DNA of 24,824 nucleotides from a virus (IMGVR_UViG_3300004805_000032:1-24824), one strand, 5' to 3'; shown: positions 14,199 to 20,291, counted from the first letter of the stretch. Translations and numbers: made by a program. The notes: generated by a model not told the origin, from the sequence alone.

Positions 14199-14462
14199 AT
14201 GAGAATCACAGACGACACCAAACAAATCTACGGCAGAAACCAAGATTTCCATTTTTACGCATCGAATGCGATGGAATGGATGACCGGCGACGACCTTGAG
14301 AGCATAGTCAAAAAGATTCGCAAATCATCGAAGACCGGTCGATATGGCGAATTACATTTTTGGGTTTTTTACGTGCCTTTGAATATCAAAGAGGCAGAGT
14401 ACCAAATCAATAATTATGTGCCACAGGTCGACGGCATTATTTTTCTTGGCGAGTATAAATAA
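14199..14462 (+). CDS. Small early protein, unknown (87 aa)
   Basis: Starts MRITDDTKQIYGRNQDFHFY after TATAAGGATGCAATATT, the ribozyme-type leader. It is rich in aromatics (FHFYASNAMEWM, LHFWVFYVPLN) with a central helix LESIVKKIRKSSKTG, so probably a compact alpha/beta domain. No family is recognised. The gene's last bases contain the promoter of ardC. Confidence 0.55.
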   Translation: MRITDDTKQIYGRNQDFHFYASNAMEWMTGDDLESIVKKIRKSSKTGRYGELHFWVFYVPLNIKEAEYQINNYVPQVDGIIFLGEYK

Positions 14463-14473
14463 ACTGTTATAAT
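14446..14473 (+). promoter_or_regulatory. Sigma70-type promoter for ardC
   Basis: TTGGCG (14446-14451), 16-nt spacer, then TGT-TATAAT (-10 at 14468-14473 with an extended TG). Transcription would start near 14480, just before the 5' hairpin at 14483. This is the best housekeeping-type promoter seen on the plus strand. Confidence 0.6.
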
Positions 14474-14482
14474 CTTGACCTA

Positions 14483-14500
14483 GGGAGGCAGATGCCTCCC
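14483..14500 (+). promoter_or_regulatory. 5'-leader hairpin of ardC
   Basis: GGGAGGC-AGAT-GCCTCCC, a perfect 7-bp GC-rich stem. It takes the place in the gene-to-gene cassette that hammerhead ribozymes take elsewhere, directly before the common leader AACCTAAAAGGATGCAATA. It would cap the 5' end of the ardC mRNA, or act as a weak terminator of the previous unit (no T tract). Confidence 0.6.
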
Positions 14501-14525
14501 GATTAACCTAAAAGGATGCAATAAA

Positions 14526-15368
14526 ATGACAAACCAATACCAAGCAATTACAGACACCATCATCAAGGCGCTCGAGTCAGGATCAGCGCCATGGGTGAAA
14601 CCATGGAATGCGACGACATCCGGTCTCGATCGCAATGTCGTCACAGACCGTCAGTACAACGGCATTAATCGCCTATTACTCGGGATGCAAGGTCGCACGT
14701 CGCCATTGTGGGCGACGTATAACCAATGGCAATCAATCGGCGCTCAAGTACAAAAAGGCGAGAAGTCGACGACCATTGTGCTATTCAAACCGGTCAGTAA
14801 AGAGCGCACGAATAGCGACGGCGAGACCGAGGTATCATCATTCGCCATGATGAAAAGCTTTGCCGTATTCAATGCTGACCAAACAGACTACCAAGCGCCA
14901 TCCATCGAGCTCGGCGAATTCAATTCGATCGCACAATGCGAAGAGCGCATGATCAAGACCGGCGCAATAATCAATCATGGCGGCGATTCAGCATTCTATC
15001 ATCCATCGACCGATAGCATCCGACTCCCGATCCCAAGTGATTTTGAGAGCGAGGCATCATACTATGCGACGGCATTCCATGAGCTCGCTCACTGGACTGG
15101 CGCAAAACATCGCCTAGACCGTACCTTTGGCGCTCGCTTTGGCGACTCACAGTATGCGCTCGAAGAGCTCGTCGCAGAATTGACTAGCGCTTTTTTGTGT
15201 GCAGATCATCACATCGACGGAAAGCTTCAGCACACAAACTACATCGCATCATGGTTAAAAGCGCTTAAGGACGATAACCAAGCGATCTTCAAGGCATCAG
15301 CGCTCGCTCAAAAGGCATCCGATTACCTGTTGACATTGGATGTTCAAAAGCAGAAAATGGTGGCTTAA
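14526..15368 (+). CDS. ardC: ArdC-like antirestriction protein (ssDNA-binding domain + metallopeptidase-like domain)
   Basis: A 280-residue protein with two parts. Residues 1-about 130 form the DUF1738/ArdC N-terminal domain that binds single-stranded DNA, with the usual SAPWVKPW and YNGINRLLL motifs (19-27, 44-52) and the YNQWQSIGAQVQKGEKST segment. Residues about 150-280 are a zincin-like domain with HELAH at 185-189, HRLDR and EELVAEL (213-219, likely third ligand). ArdC proteins of plasmids and phages protect incoming DNA against restriction enzymes, and their peptidase motif is conserved. The gene has its own promoter and 5' hairpin, and ribozyme 3 follows its stop by 4 nt. Early expression fits a role in the first minutes of infection. 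Confidence 0.9.
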   Translation: MTNQYQAITDTIIKALESGSAPWVKPWNATTSGLDRNVVTDRQYNGINRLLLGMQGRTSPLWATYNQWQSIGAQVQKGEKSTTIVLFKPVSKERTNSDGETEVSSFAMMKSFAVFNADQTDYQAPSIELGEFNSIAQCEERMIKTGAIINHGGDSAFYHPSTDSIRLPIPSDFESEASYYATAFHELAHWTGAKHRLDRTFGARFGDSQYALEELVAELTSAFLCADHHIDGKLQHTNYIASWLKALKDDNQAIFKASALAQKASDYLLTLDVQKQKMVA

Positions 15369-15372
15369 ATCA

Positions 15373-15424
15373 GTCGTACTGACGATCGCTGAATGCGTGA
15401 AACCGGCATCTGCCGGTATACGAC
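15373..15424 (+). ncRNA. Hammerhead ribozyme 3 (type I, variant)
   Basis: Helix I GTCGTA (15373-15378) with return TACGAC (15419-15424), again perfectly paired but of new sequence; core CTGACGA (15379-15385), differing only at the tolerant position 7; helix II CGC/GCG with loop TGAAT but a U-U mismatch next to the core; GAA (15399-15401); helix III ACCGGC/GCCGGT with loop ATCT; A17 at 15418 (GUA triplet). It should cleave after 15418, 28 nt before the next ATG. The helix II mismatch may slow it. Confidence 0.82.
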
Positions 15425-15446
15425 AAACCTAAAAGGATGCAATACC

Positions 15447-16082
15447 ATGACAATAACATCAGTAATTCAATTCGTACCAAAGCTTTCAAAACCAAAAAAG
15501 ATGCCGTGCCACACGTTTAGTACTCCAGCACAGGCATGTATCACAGGATCAAAACTCGCCAAGGTCAAGGGATCAGTTTGTTTCGACTGCTATGCTAAAA
15601 AAGGCAATTATCATTTCCCTAATGTGAAAGCGCCTCGAGTCCATAATCTTGGACTTATTCAGTCCGATCTAGTCGCATGGTCAGCATCGATGATCGAGTC
15701 CATCCGTACCAATGAAAAGACCGGTTTCTTTAGGTGGCACGATTCCGGCGACCTACAAAGCTTTGATCATTTAATCGCCATCATCAGCATTGCCAATGCA
15801 TTGCCACAGATCAAATTTTGGATTCCTACCAAAGAGAAGGCATTCATTGCCAAGCTTAAGCGCTCTGATATCAGCGTGCCGGCAAATTTAGCGATCCGCC
15901 TATCGATGCCAATGGTCGACCAAGCGCCGATCACATCGACATGGGCGCTCACATCCACAGTACACCAAAAAGCAGAGGCATTCGGCATGTCGTGCAATGC
16001 GTACCAAAACGACGGCAAGTGTGGTGTCTGCCGTGCATGTTGGAATACAGACATCGCCAATATCTCATATCCAAAACACTAA
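15447..16082 (+). CDS. GP88-like cysteine-rich phage protein
   Basis: A 211-residue protein. The start at 15447 follows the common leader CCTAAAAGGATGCAATACC. Eight cysteines lie at 21, 31, 45, 48, 183, 192, 195 and 198, in the patterns CFDCYAKKGNY and CGVCRACW, with RWHDSGDLQS at 96-105 between them. This layout matches the phage family known as GP88, whose function is not established. The Cys groups could bind zinc or an iron-sulfur cluster. It follows ardC and ribozyme 3 and precedes the tiny-gene run. Assignment to GP88 is from pattern memory. Confidence 0.65.
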   Translation: MTITSVIQFVPKLSKPKKMPCHTFSTPAQACITGSKLAKVKGSVCFDCYAKKGNYHFPNVKAPRVHNLGLIQSDLVAWSASMIESIRTNEKTGFFRWHDSGDLQSFDHLIAIISIANALPQIKFWIPTKEKAFIAKLKRSDISVPANLAIRLSMPMVDQAPITSTWALTSTVHQKAEAFGMSCNAYQNDGKCGVCRACWNTDIANISYPKH

Positions 16083-16096
16083 TCGGAGGCATCAAA

Positions 16097-16375
16097 ATGA
16101 AAGCTTATAAAGACCTAGTACAGTACGCATTAAAAAACAATGATACTGTTTCAGTATATGACGGCGAAGAATGGGCAGTACGGCGCTCGGCATCATTCCA
16201 AGAGATCATCGATGCAATTGAGTCCGTCGAGGAGGCAGAATTACGCATCCGAGATCTTGATGGTAATAGCAAGGCATGGGCGCTGATCGTGCATGATACC
16301 GGTGAGGACGAACACGTCGCAGACCACACAGACAATGTGTACATGGATGGATGGTCTGAACAGTACTTCAAATAG
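16097..16375 (+). CDS. Small acidic early protein, unknown (92 aa)
   Basis: Start at 16097 after GGAGGCATCAAA. It is acidic, with N-terminal helix MKAYKDLVQYALKNNDTVSV, then FQEIIDAIESVEEAELRIRD and a C-terminal part with a Trp (SKAWALIVHDTG). It ends 1 bp before a regulatory array and promoter, so it closes the first early operon. Function unknown. Confidence 0.6.
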   Translation: MKAYKDLVQYALKNNDTVSVYDGEEWAVRRSASFQEIIDAIESVEEAELRIRDLDGNSKAWALIVHDTGEDEHVADHTDNVYMDGWSEQYFK

Positions 16376-16429
16376 TGTCACAAAACATTCACAAAAGATT
16401 CATACTCGGACTGACCATCCGAGTATAAT
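16376..16429 (+). promoter_or_regulatory. Second early promoter with operator-like hairpin
   Basis: A 27-bp array like that at 13074 is followed by inverted repeat ATACTCGG/CCGAGTAT (16402-16426, 9-nt loop). Its right arm overlaps a perfect TATAAT (16424-16429). The -35 box is poor (CATACT), suggesting activator dependence or repression through the inverted repeat. The mRNA would begin the long tiny-gene operon at 16468. Confidence 0.6.
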
Positions 16430-16467
16430 TAGTAGTGTAGTAAATCAATTAACTCAAGGAGATTCAA

Positions 16468-16728
16468 ATGGATTTAAGTAAATTTGTAGAGCAGTCAAAT
16501 GGTAAGTTCGTCACGGTCGAGTTCATCAAAAAAGATGGCTCACTGCGTAAGATTAATGGTCGTCTTGGTGTGACATCAGCGCTCAAGGGAGGCAAGAGCA
16601 CACTAGATGCTAATCAATACATCACGATCTATAGCATGGCAGATCAGGGATATCGTGCGATCAACAAGGACACCATCCAATCGGTCAGCATCGAGGGTGT
16701 GATGATGGTTAAAAAGGGAGGCAAGTAA
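16468..16728 (+). CDS. Small beta-barrel-like protein, unknown (86 aa)
   Basis: First gene of the second early operon, with AAGGAGA 6 nt before the ATG. The segment FVTVEFIKKDGSLRKINGRL, then YITIYSMADQGYRAINKDTI and VSIEGVMM, looks like an SH3-like or Sm-like small barrel with a basic C-terminus (KKGGK). Such folds often bind nucleic acid. That is inference; the family is not recognised. Confidence 0.6.
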   Translation: MDLSKFVEQSNGKFVTVEFIKKDGSLRKINGRLGVTSALKGGKSTLDANQYITIYSMADQGYRAINKDTIQSVSIEGVMMVKKGGK

Positions 16729-16730
16729 TC

Positions 16731-17045
16731 ATGCAATTTAAAACACATAACCAAACATATGTACGCACCCATGGTACATCATTACAGGGATATATCACCA
16801 CAGAATATAACACGCTTAAAAAAGCATTCGGCAAACCAAACTGTAGCGACGAGTACAAGATCGATGCGGAGTGGGACATCGAATTCAGCGACGGTGTGGT
16901 CGCCACAGTTTACAATTGGAAAGACGGTAAAAACTACCTAGGCGCTGACGGCACACCAAAAACCAAGATCACTACTTGGCATATTGGTGGCAAATCTCAA
17001 GAGGCAGTCGATCGTATCATCACACTATTGGAGGCATTAAAATGA
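16731..17045 (+). CDS. Conserved-looking phage protein, unknown (104 aa)
   Basis: Landmarks are SLQGYITTEYNTLKKAFGKP, AEWDIEFSDGVVATVYNWKD and TTWHIGGKSQEAVDRIITLL. This arrangement (GYI...FGKP...W.I.F.DG..ATIYNWKDG...WHIGG) is one I recall in several aquatic phage small proteins without a function. The C-terminal EALK is set by the GGAGGCA site that serves the next gene. Confidence 0.65.
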   Translation: MQFKTHNQTYVRTHGTSLQGYITTEYNTLKKAFGKPNCSDEYKIDAEWDIEFSDGVVATVYNWKDGKNYLGADGTPKTKITTWHIGGKSQEAVDRIITLLEALK

Positions 17046-17218
17046 GCACTAAAGACAAAAGAAATTGGTTAACACAATATGAAACCGATTGGATTTTAGA
17101 TGGCGCAAGCGCATCTGATATATTTGATTTAATGATGGGCGGATGGATTGGGTATGCCAACATGACCGACGATCAGATTGATGAATACTATGATCAGCGT
17201 ATGAAGGAATTATCATGA
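17042..17218 (+). CDS. Small protein, unknown (58 aa)
   Basis: The ATG overlaps the previous stop (ATGA), and GGAGG lies in the end of the previous gene. Sequence MSTKDKRNWLTQYETDWILD, then IFDLMMGGWIGYANMTDDQI. It is probably helical, with several Trp residues and an acidic second half. Function unknown. Confidence 0.6.
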   Translation: MSTKDKRNWLTQYETDWILDGASASDIFDLMMGGWIGYANMTDDQIDEYYDQRMKELS

Positions 17219-17451
17219 GCAAATTGTATAGCATCACAGGATTTGATTATTTAGAATTATCTGACAAAGCAAGATCTCGTGTTAAAAATTGGCTCGATGA
17301 TAATCCGTTTGAGTATGATGATGATAATGGGATTGTAAGATTCGAGTACCCTAGCGATTGGGACGAGGGCACAATCGGTGCGCATTGCAATGACAATGAG
17401 TATATTTTTGATGTAGACGGCAGACCAATTCACAATTTAATTGAGGGATAA
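17215..17451 (+). CDS. Small acidic protein, unknown (78 aa)
   Basis: An ATGA overlap with the gene before. Strongly acidic: WLDDNPFEYDDDNGIVRFEY and PSDWDEGTIGAHCNDNEYIF. The charge pattern is reminiscent of DNA-mimic proteins, but no known family is recognised. Confidence 0.6.
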   Translation: MSKLYSITGFDYLELSDKARSRVKNWLDDNPFEYDDDNGIVRFEYPSDWDEGTIGAHCNDNEYIFDVDGRPIHNLIEG

Positions 17452-17455
17452 CACC

Positions 17456-17719
17456 ATGATCATTACAGTATATTCAGATGCCGGTCACGCATGGGCAAAG
17501 GTCAAGAAGCAATTCTTATCCAAGCTTGGCATCGATAAAGAGATCAGTCGCTATAGCTATCAGCGAGGCGACTATGCATATCTTGAGGAAGACAGCGATC
17601 TTACCAAGCTTTGCATTGCACTCGATGCCAATGGTGTACAGTACGCATTCGACGAGAAGCATGCATACGAGCGCCCTAGCAAGATCAGATCATATCAATC
17701 ATACAAAGTGGAGGCATAA
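17456..17719 (+). CDS. Small protein, unknown (87 aa)
   Basis: The start at 17456 (GAGGGATAACACC before the ATG) is preferred over an in-frame ATG at 17441 inside the upstream gene. MIITVYSDAGHAWAKVKKQF, then FLSKLGIDKEISRYSYQRGD and a C-terminal helix with YERPSKIRSYQSYKVEA. The phrase YSDAGHAWAKV is one I recall from phage small proteins of unknown role. The terminal EA codons contain the next ribosome-binding site. Confidence 0.62.
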   Translation: MIITVYSDAGHAWAKVKKQFLSKLGIDKEISRYSYQRGDYAYLEEDSDLTKLCIALDANGVQYAFDEKHAYERPSKIRSYQSYKVEA

Positions 17720-17721
17720 TC

Positions 17722-17937
17722 ATGGCACACATGAAACAAACAGAAAACGGTACATGGTACTTGGCAGATGATTGGCATTTTGACGATGTGCAGAGCATGA
17801 GACCGGACTTAAACGAAGACCAATGTGTCCATGTACTCGAGGCGATGGCGGATTGGTTTGATGCGAATGACGGTATCAATTGGGATGTCATTACAATGAC
17901 TGCCGATCAATTATATCCACAGGAGGACGAAGAATGA
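17722..17937 (+). CDS. Small very acidic protein, unknown (71 aa)
   Basis: Asp/Glu/Trp-rich (WYLADDWHFDDVQSMRPDL, MADWFDANDGINWDVI, end YPQEDEE), with very few basic residues. It starts 2 nt after the previous stop, with GGAGGCA before the ATG. Acidic small early phage proteins sometimes act as DNA mimics against host defence; this is only an inference from composition. Confidence 0.6.
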   Translation: MAHMKQTENGTWYLADDWHFDDVQSMRPDLNEDQCVHVLEAMADWFDANDGINWDVITMTADQLYPQEDEE

Positions 17938-18176
17938 TTATCAGCGACGAGTTAAAAGCCAAGGCAATAGAACAGGCAAGGGAATTCCTGAAAGACCATG
18001 ACAATGAATGGGCAGACCATTGGGACGCAGTCATGATCGATGACAAAGACGGATATGAGATTAACATATACCAAGAGGGCGCAGACGAACCATTGTTTGT
18101 TATACTGTACGAGGTGAAAGACCTTGGTATTAACTATGGTAATGAGATGGACATCACACAGGAGGTGTTAGCATGA
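17934..18176 (+). CDS. Small acidic protein, unknown (80 aa)
   Basis: The ATG overlaps the previous stop codon (ATGA), with GGAGG upstream. An N-terminal helix MIISDELKAKAIEQAREFLK is followed by acidic strands (VMIDDKDGYEINIYQEGADE, LFVILYEVKDLG). Function unknown. Confidence 0.6.
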   Translation: MIISDELKAKAIEQAREFLKDHDNEWADHWDAVMIDDKDGYEINIYQEGADEPLFVILYEVKDLGINYGNEMDITQEVLA

Positions 18177-18436
18177 ACTACAATCTATACACATTAGCGC
18201 AATTAGATCGCATCAGCCGAGACGGCGACCTTGACGAGTTTACCAAGGCAGTACTTGAAAAGGCGCTCGACATCGAGGCAGAACTTGACGCTATCAAAGA
18301 CGTGCTATCGTCATGGGACTATGATACAGACTTCACCATACTTGATGAAGAACTGCACGACGTGCGCAACCAATTGGCAAGCTATGCAGACGAGAGCAAA
18401 GAACTAGACAGACTACGTGAGGAATTATCAAAATGA
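18173..18436 (+). CDS. Small helical acidic protein, unknown (87 aa)
   Basis: An ATGA overlap with GGAGGTG upstream. Sequence MNYNLYTLAQLDRISRDGDL, then FTKAVLEKALDIEAELDAIK and a C-terminal coiled coil ending LDRLREELSK. It is probably a helical bundle. Function unknown. Confidence 0.6.
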   Translation: MNYNLYTLAQLDRISRDGDLDEFTKAVLEKALDIEAELDAIKDVLSSWDYDTDFTILDEELHDVRNQLASYADESKELDRLREELSK

Positions 18437-18603
18437 AACCAATCTATTCTAAAGTAAAATCAATCAGCCATATTGTTATGTCACTTGAATTACTCGAGCA
18501 ATACCTAAATGATTTTGAGGATAGTACTGCATTCCAAGATCAGATTAAGGAAGACAAAGACACATTAAGATTGGCGATCGAAGAGTTGGAGGCATTACTA
18601 TGA
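18433..18603 (+). CDS. Small helical protein, unknown (56 aa)
   Basis: A short gene in the same overlap pattern: its ATG is part of the previous stop (ATGA), and its own stop TGA overlaps the next ATG. It starts MKPIYSKVKSISHIVMSLEL and ends RLAIEELEALL. The GGAGGCA for the next gene lies in its last codons. A helical, acidic peptide; function unknown. Confidence 0.6.
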   Translation: MKPIYSKVKSISHIVMSLELLEQYLNDFEDSTAFQDQIKEDKDTLRLAIEELEALL

Positions 18604-18812
18604 GCACAAAGTTTGAAGTACAAGAGTTTACATTATGTGATGGATGGATTAACACATGGTCGGATGACGACGGCGCGAGTATGTTTGAATCCAAAAAACA
18701 GGCAGAGGCAGAACTTGATTGGTTTTTACAAGAGATGTTAGAAGCAGTCGAAGAGGGTAACATGGAAGACGTACCGGATCGTGAAGACTTTCGTATTGTG
18801 GAGGTAAAGTAA
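18600..18812 (+). CDS. Small acidic protein, unknown (70 aa)
   Basis: Starts MSTKFEVQEFTLCDGWINTW (GGAGGCATTACT before the ATG). The middle is ESKKQAEAELDWFLQEMLEA and the end VPDREDFRIVEVK. The segment FTLCDGWINTW is a pattern seen in small phage proteins of unknown role (from memory). It overlaps the following gene by one base (TAATG). Confidence 0.6.
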   Translation: MSTKFEVQEFTLCDGWINTWSDDDGASMFESKKQAEAELDWFLQEMLEAVEEGNMEDVPDREDFRIVEVK

Positions 18813-18931
18813 TGCCTCGTAAACCAAAGCGCACGTTCACAGACAAATTAGAGTATGCATTCGTGTGGTTATCAATATATGGATTAGTTGTATACGTAGT
18901 ACTTCGATTAACAGGACATTGGGAGGCATAA
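18812..18931 (+). CDS. Single-span membrane peptide (39 aa)
   Basis: Basic N-terminus MPRKPKRTFTDKLEYAF, then one membrane segment WLSIYGLVVYVVLRL (about residues 19-33) and a short tail GHWEA. The positive-inside rule puts the N-terminus in the cytoplasm. Its last codons carry GGAGGCA for the next gene. The one-base overlap and good ribosome-binding site support a real gene. Confidence 0.6.
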   Translation: MPRKPKRTFTDKLEYAFVWLSIYGLVVYVVLRLTGHWEA

Positions 18932-18932
18932 C

Positions 18933-19139
18933 ATGGAACTAAAGATTCACGTCGACTCGGATCAATTGCATGACATGGTTAAGGCAAGCTTGGTCGAGTA
19001 CCATGATTATTTAAGCAAGGCAAATTGGATGAATGAGGATGATAACAGAATTAAAATCCGAGATGCGTTTGTGATAGTGCTCGAGCAATACATGACACCA
19101 AAGGAGTATGCAAACTACATTGCAAGATTTGTGAATTAG
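18933..19139 (+). CDS. Small protein, unknown (68 aa)
   Basis: GGAGGCATAAC directly precedes the ATG. Sequence MELKIHVDSDQLHDMVKASL, then LVEYHDYLSKANWMNEDDNR and IVLEQYMTPKEYANYIARFV. It is probably all-helical after a first strand. Its stop TAG shares a base with the GTG proposed for the sigma gene. Function unknown. Confidence 0.6.
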   Translation: MELKIHVDSDQLHDMVKASLVEYHDYLSKANWMNEDDNRIKIRDAFVIVLEQYMTPKEYANYIARFVN

Positions 19140-19750
19140 TGGTATATTCGGGGGATTCCAACAATGGAGAATTCCCCTTGAAAGATAATTACGACACACT
19201 AAACCAATACTTGCAAGGTTTGTTTGGCATTGAGCCATTGCCGGTTAAAGAAGAGCACGAACTAGCAAGGCGAATTCAAGCCGGCGATGATAAGGCATTA
19301 GACAAGTTGGTTAAGCATAACTTGCGATTTGTGGTGTACGTATTAAAACAGACATCGGCATGGAATCATGGCAACACACCGGTCGATGACTTAATTAACA
19401 TAGGCAACGAGCAATTAGTAAAAGCGGCAAAGAGGTGGGTACCCACTAACAATGCTCGCTTTGCTACCTTTGCCAAGTCTTTTATATTAAAAGGCACACG
19501 CAGAGAACTTGATAACACGACGCACATGATCAGACTGCCGGTGAATATATCAGAGCAGATTAAAAAGATGAGCTACCTCGAACGCACCCTTGGTCAAGTG
19601 CTCGGTCGTAAGCCAAAGACATCGGAGGTGGCAACGATGATGGGTGTAGGTGAAAACAAGGTGCTACAATTGCAGTCGTACTTAATTCGAGAGCCTGTAA
19701 GCCTCGATGCTATTAACGAAGAAAATACAGAGGATAATCATCATGAGTAA
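19139..19750 (+). CDS. Phage sigma factor lacking region 4
   Basis: A sigma70-family protein of 203 residues (GTG start overlapping the previous stop as TAGTG). An alternative TTG at 19178 has GGAGA 7 nt upstream and would give 190 residues. Region 1.2-like sequence lies at about 24-50 (YLQGLFGIEPLPVKEEHELA). Region 2 at about 53-130 has LVKHNLRFVVYVLKQT, PVDDLINIGNEQLVKAAKRW and ARFATFAKSFILKGTRREL, the -10 recognition part. Region 3 at about 133-192 has GRKPKTSEVATMMGVGENK and the REPVSLDA linker. The protein ends there, so region 4, which reads -35 boxes and binds the beta flap, is absent, as in T4 gp55. It most likely redirects host RNA polymerase to the late promoter-like elements of the minus-strand module. 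Confidence 0.88.
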   Translation: MVYSGDSNNGEFPLKDNYDTLNQYLQGLFGIEPLPVKEEHELARRIQAGDDKALDKLVKHNLRFVVYVLKQTSAWNHGNTPVDDLINIGNEQLVKAAKRWVPTNNARFATFAKSFILKGTRRELDNTTHMIRLPVNISEQIKKMSYLERTLGQVLGRKPKTSEVATMMGVGENKVLQLQSYLIREPVSLDAINEENTEDNHHE

Positions 19751-19940
19751 AAAAATATCTCAATCAGAAATTCATAACGAAGACGGCGACATGATACGCA
19801 TTGAATTCTATGACACCAATGGCGAGCACATTGTCGATGCACTTTGGGATGAAAATGATGCACAGACACCAGAGAATCGAATTGAATTCAGAAAGTGGGC
19901 ATATCACATGATGAGGCAGAAAGGATACAAAATTGATTAA
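19743..19940 (+). CDS. Small acidic protein, unknown (65 aa)
   Basis: Start at 19743 (GAGGATAATCATC before the ATG), overlapping the sigma gene end by 8 nt. MSKKISQSEIHNEDGDMIRI, then FYDTNGEHIVDALWDENDAQ and RKWAYHMMRQKGYKID. Coupled with the sigma gene, it might be a partner or anti-sigma, but nothing in the sequence proves it. Confidence 0.58.
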   Translation: MSKKISQSEIHNEDGDMIRIEFYDTNGEHIVDALWDENDAQTPENRIEFRKWAYHMMRQKGYKID

Positions 19941-20016
19941 ATATATAGCAATGTTTGTTTTGTTATACTTATTAGTTATATATTTGGCAGTTGTTATAAT
20001 TAATTTTTTAATTTGA
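19933..20016 (+). CDS. Possible membrane peptide (27 aa, TTG start)
   Basis: TTG at 19933 with AAGGA 8 nt upstream opens a 27-residue frame that is almost wholly hydrophobic (KYIAMFVLLYLLVIYLAVVI) and ends at the edge of the right repeat arm. An internal ATG at 19951 would give 21 residues. It resembles other one-span peptides of this module. The A/T-rich context makes chance possible. Confidence 0.35.
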   Translation: MIKYIAMFVLLYLLVIYLAVVIINFLI

Positions 20017-20269
20017 GTACCACTTGTCACACTTGTCACACTTAAATTCACTTTATCTCTATATCTCTTTTTCTTTTTCTTATTTTAAATTAAAAAAGAG
20101 AAAAGAAGTGGTACAAGTGTGACAAGGGGTACACGACCTTGGTGCAAGCCGGTCAAAATGATAGTAGTCACTAACATCAAATCGGGCTAAAACCCGCATT
20201 GATACGCTGTAAGATGTTGATTACATTGGATTGTACCACTTCTTTTTGCAAAGGGGTACAAAGGGGTAC
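20017..20269. repeat. Right arm of 253-bp long inverted repeat
   Basis: Reverse complement of 12115-12367, same length. Here several iterons have changed together from AAGTGTGACA to AAGTGGTACA (20106 and inverted at 20016 and 20232), while AAGTGTGACA is kept at 20115 and inverted at 20025 and 20034. AAGGGGTACA/T occurs at 20124, 20251 and 20261. The centre is A/T-rich, and a short CGGG/CCCG hairpin lies near 20183. It separates the sigma operon from the primase operon. No gene is supported within it. Confidence 0.9.
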
Positions 20270-20291
20270 TTACATACAGGAGTGAATGTAA

